Source: JAFDVJ01 sp964487505
GTDB lineage: Bacteria; Acidobacteriota; Blastocatellia; Pyrinomonadales; Pyrinomonadaceae
NCBI GenBank assembly: GCA_964487505.1
Contig: CAZARD010000005.1
Span: 16,352 to 80,351 of the forward strand
Reading direction: 5' to 3'
DNA: 64,000 bases
Shown: piece after piece, positions 17,529-25,605 of the stretch
Position numbering within the stretch: the stretch's first letter is position 1
Layout of the letters: each line of letters starts with the position of its first letter
Notes under the pieces: model-generated
What the model saw: only the letters and a program-made list of their open reading frames with translations
Database searches by the model: none
What the model was told of the DNA's origin: nothing
Made by a program: the position numbers and the translations under genes

Positions 17529-18071
17529 TCAAAGCTCGAGCGAATTCCGAAACATCGCGAGGACCTGGCGGGACATTGATGCCGCCGCCGACTCGTTCTC
17601 AGTCGCATTCTTGCCCGTCAGCGCCTTGTCGCCGTCCGTGATCTTGAATACCTTGCCTCGGTCGTAGTAGATCCGAAGATCGAGTTCTTCGGTCTTCCGA
17701 TAGAAGAAGACCAACGACCCGGAAGCATCGTAAAGCAGTTCGGATATCTCGGTCCGGCTTGATCTTTGAGTCGTGACGATCGCTTTCAAGAGACGGTCCG
17801 GATACGGGTTCTTCTCGCGGTCGCCGAACGTGTAATAGATCTTGACGGTCGAATCATAAATGCCGACCGCAGGATACGGGCCGTTGTTCCGGTTTACCTT
17901 GACCTCGGTCAGAAAAGTGGTCGACGTATCGCCGCTCGCCTCGCATTCGGCGATCTTCCGATCGGCCTCCTGCGCGAGTTTGCGGATATTGTCGATACGC
18001 TTGTCTGTTTGCGCGCTGGCAAATCCGCAGATCAAAAGGACGAACACTACCGGAGCGATCAAAGCTCTCAT
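17529..18071 (-). CDS. Secreted hypothetical protein between kinase and regulator
   Basis: A 180-residue protein with a signal peptide (LIAPVVFVLLICGFASAQ) and a mature part of mixed alpha/beta character, including VKIYYTFGDREKNPYPDRLLKAIVTTQ and VFFYRKTEELDLRIYYDRGKVFKI. Not a family I recognise. Start ATG 18071 has a very strong ribosome-binding site (AAAGGAGG). It lies between the sensor kinase and the sigma-54 regulator on the same strand, so it may be a periplasmic accessory of that two-component system; this is inferred from position only. Confidence 0.75.
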   Translation of the reverse strand: MRALIAPVVFVLLICGFASAQTDKRIDNIRKLAQEADRKIAECEASGDTSTTFLTEVKVNRNNGPYPAVGIYDSTVKIYYTFGDREKNPYPDRLLKAIVTTQRSSRTEISELLYDASGSLVFFYRKTEELDLRIYYDRGKVFKITDGDKALTGKNATENESAAASMSRQVLAMFRNSLEL

Positions 18072-18109
18072 ACAAACCTCCTTTGCCGCGATTCGGAAGG
18101 CAAGCCCGG

Positions 18110-20251
18110 TCAGGCGATACCGGCCGGGATCTCGATGACGAACCTCGCTCCGCCCGAAGCGTGGTTCGATGCATTGATCTTGCCGCGATGCTCGGTGACG
18201 ATCCGTTGAACGATCGCCAGACCGAGTCCGGTTCCGCGGCCTTTCGTCGAAAAATACGGTTGAAAGAGTTTCTGGAAATCGGACGGCGCGATCCCGTACC
18301 CGTTGTCGGCGATCTCGGCCACGACGACGTCGCGCGCGACATCGTGGCGCGTCTTGACGGTCACTCTTTTGTCGGACTGCGAATCGTCGAAGGCCTCAAC
18401 CGCATTCTCGATCAAATTCACAAAAACTCGTTTCAATTGCTCTATATCAATCATCGCATCGGGCAACGCTTCCGCCAACTCAACCTCGATTTCAACACCG
18501 CGATCCTCAAAAAGCGCCGCGGCCTGGCCCACGACATCGTTGACGTTGCCGGCCTCGAGCTTGACACTCGGCAGTCGGGCAAACCGCGAGAACTCATCGA
18601 CCAGCGACTTCAGACTGTTCACCTCGCGAAGGATCGTTTCGGTTCCGTCGGTGACGATCCTGATCGACGGGTCGGCGTTTCCGGCCTGCGCGAACCGCTT
18701 TGCAATACGTTCAGCCGAAAGCTGGATCGGTGTCAGCGGATTCTTGATCTCGTGCGCCATGCGCCTCGCGACCTCCGCCCAAGCAGAAGCGCGCTGCGCG
18801 GCGATCAACTCCGAAAGGTCCTCGATCACGAGAACTAACCCGCTCGCATCGTCCGGTGTCATCGGCAGCGTTGTCGCAAACAACGCCACCGGAAGACAAG
18901 CACCGCCGTCCGCAGCGCCTGCCGGGTCTTCACGCTGAAGAACAGTTTGCTCGCTTGCTTGCCCGACCCGTCGGGCACGCCCAAAGAGGCGCTCAATTAC
19001 CGCACGGTTCTCGTCACTGAAAAGTCCGCCGAGTTCGATACCGGAAAAATCCCCGTCTTCAAGGCGAAGAATCCTTGCGGCTGCGCGATTGATCGTCGTC
19101 ACGTGATTTGCCTTGTCGAACGAGATCACGCCCGTGGAAAGCGATTGGAGCACGGTTTCGATGTAACGTCTCCTTTCTTCGAGTTCGGTCGAATTCTCGC
19201 GCAGCTTCGCCGACATTTGGTTGAATGAGCGGACGAGCAACACAAGCTCATCCTCTGCAAGCACATCCACCTGAAAGCCGACCTTCCCCCGCGCGATCTC
19301 GTTGGCTCCTTCGACCAACGCGTTGACCGGCACCGTCAGTCCGCGCGCGATGTAAACGGCCGTCCAGCTCGATGCGAAGATCAGCAGAAAAGTCAGCAGT
19401 CCGAGCGTCGAAAGCCCGATCTGCCGCACCGTGAGCTGCTGGTCTTTGAGCCGGTCGAACTCCTGTAGCGCTTGATCGATGACTTGGCCGGCGTTTTCTT
19501 CCTCATAAAGAGCGGCGACGACTATCAACCGGCGGCCGTCGCGAAGTTTCGCAACGGCGGCGTCGAATCCGCGTCCGTCGTTAATACGCGGATCGGCGGT
19601 CCGGCCATCGCGCGCCATCGCTACGATCTCCCTGAAATCCGAATTGTTCAAATCGACCCTCGAGGCCGCCTCGACCGTTTTCCCGTCCTTCGCCAACACC
19701 TCGACGAACGACAACTTCCCTGTATCCGCAAGCCGTCCGAGTTCACCCGTTCCGATCTGATGCTCATCGAGCGTTATGGCAAGCATTTCGGTGCTTTCAC
19801 GGAATTTCTCGGCCTGAAGCGCGATCGCGCGATTTTTTAGAAGCTGCGCGCGCCTGACGACGTCTTCCGGAATCTGGGTGAACCATCTCTCAAGCGCGCG
19901 ATTCATAAACAGATACGAGAAGCCGGCCATCGCGACGATGGGCAAAATGCTGATCAGAAAGAAGTAAAGCCAAAGACGGGTTTTGAACTTCGAGCCCAGC
20001 GCGAGCGCCCGGCGCTCTCGCGTGAGCTTGACTATGTTCCGGAGAAAGATGAAACCAAAAACGACGAATGCGAAAAAATTAAGAGACGAAAGCGCGTACA
20101 GCAACAACGTGTCATTGGCGGTCTCGACAGCGAGGTTCTTCCACAAATTCGACGACTGAAGCAACACGAGGAAAGTAAGCAGCACGAGAACGATCGCGCC
20201 CAATAGCCACGGCGAGACTCTTCGAGCAGATTTCCGTTCATTTTCCACCAT
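18110..20251 (-). CDS. NtrY-like membrane sensor histidine kinase
   Basis: A 713-residue kinase. It has several N-terminal transmembrane helices (about residues 15-130), an extracytoplasmic region, a further helix near 295-315, then a HAMP linker (VNALVEGANEIARG), a PAS-type region (TGVISFDKANHVTTINRAA), the HisKA box HEIKNPLTPIQLSAER with the phospho-histidine, and HATPase boxes NLIENAVEAF, DNGYGIAP and GRGTGLGLAIV. This order is that of NtrY. Start MVENERKSARR at 20251 was preferred over a start at 20323 that adds basic residues. It pairs with the regulator at 16104. Confidence 0.92.
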   Translation of the reverse strand: MVENERKSARRVSPWLLGAIVLVLLTFLVLLQSSNLWKNLAVETANDTLLLYALSSLNFFAFVVFGFIFLRNIVKLTRERRALALGSKFKTRLWLYFFLISILPIVAMAGFSYLFMNRALERWFTQIPEDVVRRAQLLKNRAIALQAEKFRESTEMLAITLDEHQIGTGELGRLADTGKLSFVEVLAKDGKTVEAASRVDLNNSDFREIVAMARDGRTADPRINDGRGFDAAVAKLRDGRRLIVVAALYEEENAGQVIDQALQEFDRLKDQQLTVRQIGLSTLGLLTFLLIFASSWTAVYIARGLTVPVNALVEGANEIARGKVGFQVDVLAEDELVLLVRSFNQMSAKLRENSTELEERRRYIETVLQSLSTGVISFDKANHVTTINRAAARILRLEDGDFSGIELGGLFSDENRAVIERLFGRARRVGQASEQTVLQREDPAGAADGGACLPVALFATTLPMTPDDASGLVLVIEDLSELIAAQRASAWAEVARRMAHEIKNPLTPIQLSAERIAKRFAQAGNADPSIRIVTDGTETILREVNSLKSLVDEFSRFARLPSVKLEAGNVNDVVGQAAALFEDRGVEIEVELAEALPDAMIDIEQLKRVFVNLIENAVEAFDDSQSDKRVTVKTRHDVARDVVVAEIADNGYGIAPSDFQKLFQPYFSTKGRGTGLGLAIVQRIVTEHRGKINASNHASGGARFVIEIPAGIA

Positions 20252-20313
20252 CGGCGGAATTCTATCACGGGGACGGCGAATGAGTGACAGACCGCCCACC
20301 AGGTCCCGTTTCT

Positions 20314-20342
20314 CAATTTTCAATTATCATTTATCATTTATT
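20314..20342. repeat. AT-rich heptamer array
   Basis: Four consecutive 7-bp units, CAATTTT, CAATTAT, CATTTAT, CATTTAT, sit just upstream of the CPBP protease gene. Same period as the other intergenic arrays in the window but a different unit. Confidence 0.75.
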
Positions 20343-20366
20343 GTTTTCGTTCTCTGTCTTTTCACG

Positions 20367-21308
20367 ATGGATCTAAAGCGGTTTTTCATTAATCAAGCCG
20401 GACGCGTACGGAGCGGCTGGAGAGTTGCGGCATTCATTTTGTCGACGATCGCAACGACTGCGGTCGGGATCTTGGCGGTTTTCCCGATCATCAGCCTGTT
20501 CGATGATGGAGGCGAGCGCCCGGGATTGGCGCTCTATATTGCGCAGTTCAGTGTCGGAGCGGTCGCCGCGCTCTTTTTCGGCTGGATGTTCGGGCGCATC
20601 TTCGAAGACCTTCCGTTCTCGGCCCTCGGAGCTTCGTTTCGCGGACATTGGTTTCGCGATCTTGCGATAGGCTGCGTCGTGGGAGCGGTTTCGCTCGTTC
20701 TCGCGGCCGGGATCGTGTTCGCTTTCGGGAGCGTTTCGTTCGCCGCCAACTCGGAAAGTACGACTTCGGCCATCGCATCGACACTGGGAACAACGCTGGC
20801 GCTGTTCATATTCGGTGCGGCCTTCGAAGAGGCGTTCTTCCGCGGCTATATGTTCCAGACCCTTGGACGCGAACGACTTTGGCTATTCGGCGCCGCGTTC
20901 ACGGCGATCTTTTTTGCAACGATCCACAACGGCAATCCCGGGGCGAGCCCGCTTTCGTGGCTGAACACATTCATCGCCGGAATATGGCTCGCGGTCGCGT
21001 ATTGGAAAACCCGGAATCTCTGGTTTCCGTTCGGCATCCATCTGGCTTGGAATTGGGTCCAGGGGTCGATTCTCGGGATCAACGTCAGCGGGCTCGAGTC
21101 CTTAACCCCGGACCCGCTGCTGCGCGCTCGGATCTCCGGTCCGGATTGGATCTCAGGCGGGGGTTACGGCGTTGAGGCAAGCATCGCCTGTACGATCGCG
21201 CTGATCGTCTCGACGGTCGCGATCGTTTTCCTTCCCGGGCCGGACAAAGCAAAACAAGAGCCCGGACTCGATTCGCCGGAAAGAGCCGACGGAGTTGGCC
21301 TTTCGTAG
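20367..21308 (+). CDS. CPBP family intramembrane glutamic endopeptidase (CAAX protease-like)
   Basis: A 313-residue polytopic membrane protein. The catalytic motifs of the CPBP/Abi family are present: EEAFFR (about residue 155), FATIHNGN with the second-motif histidine, and FPFGIHLAWNW with the third-motif histidine and asparagine. Around eight hydrophobic helices are visible. ATG 20367 (MDLKRFFIN) was chosen because the extension from 20280 covers the heptamer array. It lies beside the hydrogenase operon but on the opposite strand and seems unrelated. Confidence 0.88.
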   Translation: MDLKRFFINQAGRVRSGWRVAAFILSTIATTAVGILAVFPIISLFDDGGERPGLALYIAQFSVGAVAALFFGWMFGRIFEDLPFSALGASFRGHWFRDLAIGCVVGAVSLVLAAGIVFAFGSVSFAANSESTTSAIASTLGTTLALFIFGAAFEEAFFRGYMFQTLGRERLWLFGAAFTAIFFATIHNGNPGASPLSWLNTFIAGIWLAVAYWKTRNLWFPFGIHLAWNWVQGSILGINVSGLESLTPDPLLRARISGPDWISGGGYGVEASIACTIALIVSTVAIVFLPGPDKAKQEPGLDSPERADGVGLS

Positions 21309-21372
21309 CTGTCCGCGGCATCTTGTCGTTTTCCGACCCGAATTCGGGCCGGCTCGGTCGGGAAACCGGTCT

Positions 21373-21882
21373 CTAGCTCGATTGGTAGGCGACCCGTGCC
21401 AACGACTCGAGGCGTATCGCGTATAGTCGGTCACTGACAATACGTGCGATGCGTTGCATCATAAGGTAGCCGAAGGCCGGGTCCTCCTCGAAAGCGCGTC
21501 CCAGTTTCTCACGATCAAAGGTAACCACCCGACAATCCGTCGCTGCTTTGGCGCTGGAAGTGGCGTTGTGTGGCGGCACCAGAGCGGACCAACCGAATAC
21601 TTCGCCCGGACCGAGCGCGCCGATAACCTGATCCCGTGTGGTCAGTTTGCCGGTCAATTGGCCGGAAACCGGTTGCTCGACCGATTCATCGGGAATCTCG
21701 ATAACGACAGCGGTTGCGCCCTCAAGAACGAGGTACAGGCTATCGAGTCGGTCACCCTCGTGGAAAAAGTAATTGTCGGAGTCCACGCTCAGTTCATCGC
21801 TCACCTTGGCAATCGCTACCAGTTGGTCCTGACTCAAACCGCCGAAAAACGGATAGCGGCGCAATATCTCTGGTGAAATCAT
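21373..21882 (-). CDS. Cyclic-nucleotide-binding-like domain protein without DNA-binding domain
   Basis: A 169-residue protein made of one CRP/PKA-type beta-roll domain (FFGGLSQDQL, FFHEGDRLDSLYLVLEGAT). The phosphate-binding cassette reads FGWSALVPPHNATSSA; the glutamate and arginine that contact cyclic nucleotide in canonical cassettes are replaced, so cAMP binding is doubtful. The C-terminal helix is present but there is no helix-turn-helix. It is the last gene of the hydrogenase operon and overlaps the maturation protease stop by ATGA. Role inferred only: regulatory or accessory to the hydrogenase complex. Confidence 0.82.
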   Translation of the reverse strand: MISPEILRRYPFFGGLSQDQLVAIAKVSDELSVDSDNYFFHEGDRLDSLYLVLEGATAVVIEIPDESVEQPVSGQLTGKLTTRDQVIGALGPGEVFGWSALVPPHNATSSAKAATDCRVVTFDREKLGRAFEEDPAFGYLMMQRIARIVSDRLYAIRLESLARVAYQSS

Positions 21883-22394
21883 TTTTCCTCCGAATTGACG
21901 TCAAAACGTCCTTCATCTCGATCGATCGACAACTTCAACTCTGCCAGTACGGCATCGGCAACTTCGTTAACGGCGCGTTTTACCGCCGGTGTCGGTTCAT
22001 CACAAAACTCAGCGATATTCTCCACTTCAACACCGAAGACCACGACCTCTTCCGGAAGCGGCAAGCCCATCCGCGAGGCCATTTCCAATGCGGTGTTCAG
22101 GTTGGTATCGTGCGGCGAAACGCTGTGCTGCGTGGGGCTCATGGCTTGCAGGTCGTCAAGCGTCAAACGATGAACCGTGCCGGGGCAGTTACCGGTTCCG
22201 AAAAGCGCATCGATCAGGATGACCCGCTCATAACCCAACAGTCTTTCCATCAGACCCAAACCACCCACGCTTGCCTCGCTGATCTCCACCGATGATTCCC
22301 TCGGCAACAACGACCCGACCGCCTGCGCAACGCGCACGCCGACACCATCGTCCGTCAATATCGGATTGCCCAAGCCAAGCACCAGCGTCTTCAT
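21879..22394 (-). CDS. Hydrogenase maturation protease
   Basis: Nickel-dependent endopeptidase that removes the C-terminal peptide of the hydrogenase large subunit after [NiFe] insertion. About 171 residues. The N-terminus MKTLVLGLGNPILTDDGVG is the family start. The nickel-sensing residues are visible as the acidic pair in TDDGVG, the aspartate of LIDALFGTG and the histidine of SVSPHDTN. Alternative starts at 22409 and 22433 are in frame. It follows mvhA directly in the operon, matching its substrate, which retains a 28-residue tail. Confidence 0.9.
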   Translation of the reverse strand: MKTLVLGLGNPILTDDGVGVRVAQAVGSLLPRESSVEISEASVGGLGLMERLLGYERVILIDALFGTGNCPGTVHRLTLDDLQAMSPTQHSVSPHDTNLNTALEMASRMGLPLPEEVVVFGVEVENIAEFCDEPTPAVKRAVNEVADAVLAELKLSIDRDEGRFDVNSEEK

Positions 22395-22444
22395 TTTCGT
22401 TCGCGACATACCAGTAACCGATCGCTTTTTCATCCCGGCATCGG

Positions 22445-23944
22445 TTAGTTCACAAACCGGCTCACCTTCCTGATCTCGTTTCCGTCCGCGTCGCGGATGG
22501 TTACTTCCAATGGCATCCGGCCGGGCAGAGCGTGAGTGGCGCACGAAAAACAGGGATCGTACGCTCGAAACGCCATCTCGACCTTGTTGAGAAGCCCCTC
22601 CGTGATGACCGCCCCTTTTGAGATAAGCGATTTGGCGGCCTTCTTAAGCGACATAGTGATCGGCGCGTAGTTGTTGGTCGTGCCGACAACAAGGTTGACG
22701 CGGGTCAATATGCCTTTTTCATCCGACCAGTAATGGTGCGTAAGAGTCCCGCGCGGTGCTTCCACGCTGCCGACGCCTTCGAGACCGCCCACGCCGGACG
22801 GGGCCGCGACTTCCACACGCACGTTGGGATCAGTGATCTCGGGATCGCAGATGAGCTCCTGCATCCGTTCGGCCGCATAGAGCATTTCGATGAGCCGCGC
22901 CCAGTGTGTGGCAAGCCGGTGATGGATCGGCCGATACCGGCTTTCGCTTTTCCGGCTGAGCGCGTCGAACATCTTCTCATAGGCCTCCTGCGCCAAGGGT
23001 GTCGCCATTCCGTCGGCGGCGTTAAGGCGCGAAAGCGGCGTGGAGCAGTAGACGCCGCTGCCCGGGCCGTCAACGAATCCTTTCCAGCCGATGGCTTTGA
23101 GGTACGGGAACTTCAGATACGTCCAAGGCTCAACGTGCTCCGCGATGTGCTCCAGATAATCCCGGGCCGGATATCTTACAAACTCATTGCCCGACGGATC
23201 GACTACCCGAATCGTACCGTCGTAGAAATTGACCCGGTTCCGATCGTCAACCGTGCCCATATAATAAGTCTCATCGGTGTAACCGTCCGAGACAATCAAG
23301 TCAAGATAGGCCTTGTTCTTCAATACCAGATCTTCAAACAGCTGCAAGCTGAACAACGCAAATTCCACATTTTGCCGAGCGATATCTTCGATCTCCGGCT
23401 GCATCTCCTTTGTCACCGGCTGGCTCCAACCGCCGGGCATTCCGGTGACGGGGTGAATTCCGCGTCCGCCCAAAAGCCTGATGACGTGATGGTTTCGCAT
23501 CCGGCAATCGATGACCCGTTTGCCGGTCTCCAAACCGACCTTGCGAACCACGCCCAATATGTTGCGTTCCGCGGGCGGCGAGTCCGGTCCAAGCACAAAA
23601 TCGGGTCCGCCGAGCGCGTAGAAATGCGTGGTGTGGTCGGTCACATAGAATGCCATGTAGAACAGTTCGCGCAGTTTCCTGACCGTCGCCGAAGGTTCGA
23701 CCTGAAACAATGCGTCCAGGGCTTTGGTAGCGGCCATATGATGCGCCTCGGGGCAAACGCCGCAGATCCGATTGGTGATTCGCGGCATTTCCTCGGCCGG
23801 CCGGCCGACGCAGAACGCCTCGAACCCGCGGAGCTCGGGAATAATGAAGTAGGTGTTCGCCACCTCGCCCTCTTCATCCAGGAATATGTCAATCTTACCG
23901 TGACCTTCCAGCCGGGTAATGGGGTCTATCGAAATTCGTCTCAT
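22445..23944 (-). CDS. mvhA: [NiFe]-hydrogenase large subunit, MvhA-like (group 3c type)
   Basis: Catalytic subunit of a cytosolic H2-oxidising/producing hydrogenase, 499 residues. The four nickel ligands are present: RICGVCPEAHH (C61, C64) and DPCFSCATH (C465, C468). After H471 comes a 28-residue tail (starting ALPG) to be cleaved by the adjacent protease. Start MRRISIDPITRLEGHG at 23944 has a strong ribosome-binding site (AAAGGAG, 8 nt upstream). The assignment to the group 3c (Mvh) type rests on the neighbours mvhD and hdrABC, and on the absence of F420- or NAD-reducing subunits. No hyp assembly genes lie in the window. Confidence 0.93.
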   Translation of the reverse strand: MRRISIDPITRLEGHGKIDIFLDEEGEVANTYFIIPELRGFEAFCVGRPAEEMPRITNRICGVCPEAHHMAATKALDALFQVEPSATVRKLRELFYMAFYVTDHTTHFYALGGPDFVLGPDSPPAERNILGVVRKVGLETGKRVIDCRMRNHHVIRLLGGRGIHPVTGMPGGWSQPVTKEMQPEIEDIARQNVEFALFSLQLFEDLVLKNKAYLDLIVSDGYTDETYYMGTVDDRNRVNFYDGTIRVVDPSGNEFVRYPARDYLEHIAEHVEPWTYLKFPYLKAIGWKGFVDGPGSGVYCSTPLSRLNAADGMATPLAQEAYEKMFDALSRKSESRYRPIHHRLATHWARLIEMLYAAERMQELICDPEITDPNVRVEVAAPSGVGGLEGVGSVEAPRGTLTHHYWSDEKGILTRVNLVVGTTNNYAPITMSLKKAAKSLISKGAVITEGLLNKVEMAFRAYDPCFSCATHALPGRMPLEVTIRDADGNEIRKVSRFVN

Positions 23945-24082
23945 AGGATGACTCCTTTGGCGGCACGCGGCAATCAGTTGGCTCATTCCCGCGCGTTCCC
24001 ATCGTCGAGGATTGGGAAAGGCCCTTCGACGGAAGAGGGGCGATCGTCTTCGCCATCCGTCGTCGGATCTTAGAAAGCCTCG

Positions 24083-25114
24083 TCATACTCGCTCTTCACC
24101 GTTCGCGTTGTTTCCATCGACTCGTGCGCGATGCAGGATCGAATGGGCCATGCTGAAGCGGTAGAACGTGCCCGCGGGATCTACGATGCCATCGATAATC
24201 GCATCGAGTTGCGAGTCCACGTCGGCTTCGTGATCGCCGGTCTTTCCCACATCGATGATCGAACCGATCGCGGTCAGCATACGCGCGCCTTGGTCCTCGA
24301 CTCCGTCAAGCGGCCCATAACAGCCACGGCAGCCCATACCGACCTGAGGGCATAACGCTCCGCAACCGGCCCGCGTCGCCGGCCCGACGCATATCAGTCC
24401 CTGCTCCAACAGGCAGACGCCGTGTTCAGGCAAGATCTCGTAGGGCCTGTAGAACCGCTTGATCCGTTTTTCACATTTTTCCAACGCGCATTCTTCGCAC
24501 ACGGCCACATCCCTGGCCCCGACCACCGAACCCTTTGGAGGCAGTTCGGCTCCTTCGAGAAGTCCGGCGACCAACGCTTCGAGCACCTCCCAGATCCGGG
24601 GCGGCTCGGGCGGGCAACCGGGCAGATAATAGTCGACCGACACCACCTGATCGAGCGATTTGACCGTGTTGTAAAAATCCGGGATCCGGATGTCGCCGTC
24701 AGGCGTCGTTGTTAGGGCCTGCGGGACGATGCCATCGGGATTCGGCGTCGAAGGATTGTTCAGATAGATCGCATCGTAGGTCGCAGCCTTCGATGTCAGG
24801 TTCGACAGCGCCGGGATACAGCCTTCGCAGGCGCAGGAACCGTAGGCCACCAACAACTTCGACTTTCGACGCAGCAGGTGGGCCATTTCCTCGTTTTCAG
24901 ACGAGCGGATCGCACCGTTGAACAGGCACAGATCAATGTAACCATCCGGGTAGTTGCGTACGTCCTCATACTTGAAATCCGCGATACAAGGGAAAAAAAC
25001 GATATCGAAGATCTCGTCCACCTTCAGTATCTTTTCACCGATCCCCAACACGGAGACCTCGCAGCCGCCGCACGAAGACGCCCAGTACATCGCCAAAGTC
25101 GGTTTGTCGCTCAT
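24083..25114 (-). CDS. mvhG: [NiFe]-hydrogenase small subunit, MvhG-like
   Basis: Electron-transfer subunit carrying Fe-S clusters, 343 residues. The proximal cluster motif SSCGGCEVSVLG sits at the N-terminus, with GSCACEGCIP and YLPGCPPEPP completing it. Cysteines CEECALEKCEKR and CGALCPQVGMGCRGCYGP bind the other clusters. No Tat signal peptide is present, so the enzyme is cytosolic. The ATG at 25114 overlaps the mvhD stop (ATGA). A 138-base spacer separates it from mvhA, which has its own strong ribosome-binding site. Confidence 0.93.
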   Translation of the reverse strand: MSDKPTLAMYWASSCGGCEVSVLGIGEKILKVDEIFDIVFFPCIADFKYEDVRNYPDGYIDLCLFNGAIRSSENEEMAHLLRRKSKLLVAYGSCACEGCIPALSNLTSKAATYDAIYLNNPSTPNPDGIVPQALTTTPDGDIRIPDFYNTVKSLDQVVSVDYYLPGCPPEPPRIWEVLEALVAGLLEGAELPPKGSVVGARDVAVCEECALEKCEKRIKRFYRPYEILPEHGVCLLEQGLICVGPATRAGCGALCPQVGMGCRGCYGPLDGVEDQGARMLTAIGSIIDVGKTGDHEADVDSQLDAIIDGIVDPAGTFYRFSMAHSILHRARVDGNNANGEERV

Positions 25115-25578
25115 ACCGCCACCTCCAGCGGTTGAATCCCGATCCTCTCGTTGCGGTTCAACCCGGGCCAGTTCAGCGGGCCAAGTTTTCGCACATCCTC
25201 GACCATCTTGCTGATCTCCTCGGCCAGCCGCAGGCCTTCGGCGGCACTGGCCCAGATCAGCCGCACTCGTTCGGGTTCGACGCCCAACTGCGCCAGCATC
25301 CGCTGCATCAGTTTGAAGCGCCGCAACGCCTTGAAATTCTGTTCGAGATAATGGCACTCTCCGGGGTGGCAGCCGGTGATCATCACGCCGTCTGCCCCGC
25401 CAGCCAAAGCCTTCAGGACGAAAGTGGGATCAAGTCGTCCGGAACACATCAGGCGCATAAGGCGGATATTGGGCGGATACTTGATCCGCGCCGTACCGGC
25501 GAGGTCCGCCGCCCGATAACTGCACCAGTTGCAGGTAAAGCCGATAATCACGGGTTCGAACTGTTGCGCTTCGTTCAT
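25111..25578 (-). CDS. mvhD: MvhD-like [2Fe-2S] electron-transfer subunit
   Basis: A 155-residue linker that passes electrons from the hydrogenase to HdrA. The family motifs GFTCNWCSYRAADLAG, MCSGRLDP and GCHPGECHY supply the cluster cysteines. It sits between hdrA and mvhG, the usual order, with an ATGA overlap with mvhG. A GGAGA ribosome-binding site precedes the start. Its presence is the best evidence that hydrogenase and heterodisulfide reductase form one complex. Confidence 0.92.
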   Translation of the reverse strand: MNEAQQFEPVIIGFTCNWCSYRAADLAGTARIKYPPNIRLMRLMCSGRLDPTFVLKALAGGADGVMITGCHPGECHYLEQNFKALRRFKLMQRMLAQLGVEPERVRLIWASAAEGLRLAEEISKMVEDVRKLGPLNWPGLNRNERIGIQPLEVAV

Positions 25579-25605
25579 CTTAATCTCTCCATTTGGTCAA
25601 TACCG

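Noticed and set aside
22733..24073. Long open frame (446 codons) on the plus strand opposite mvhA
   Set aside because: It mirrors the codon bias of the hydrogenase gene on the other strand, has no recognisable motif, and the minus-strand gene has all catalytic residues.
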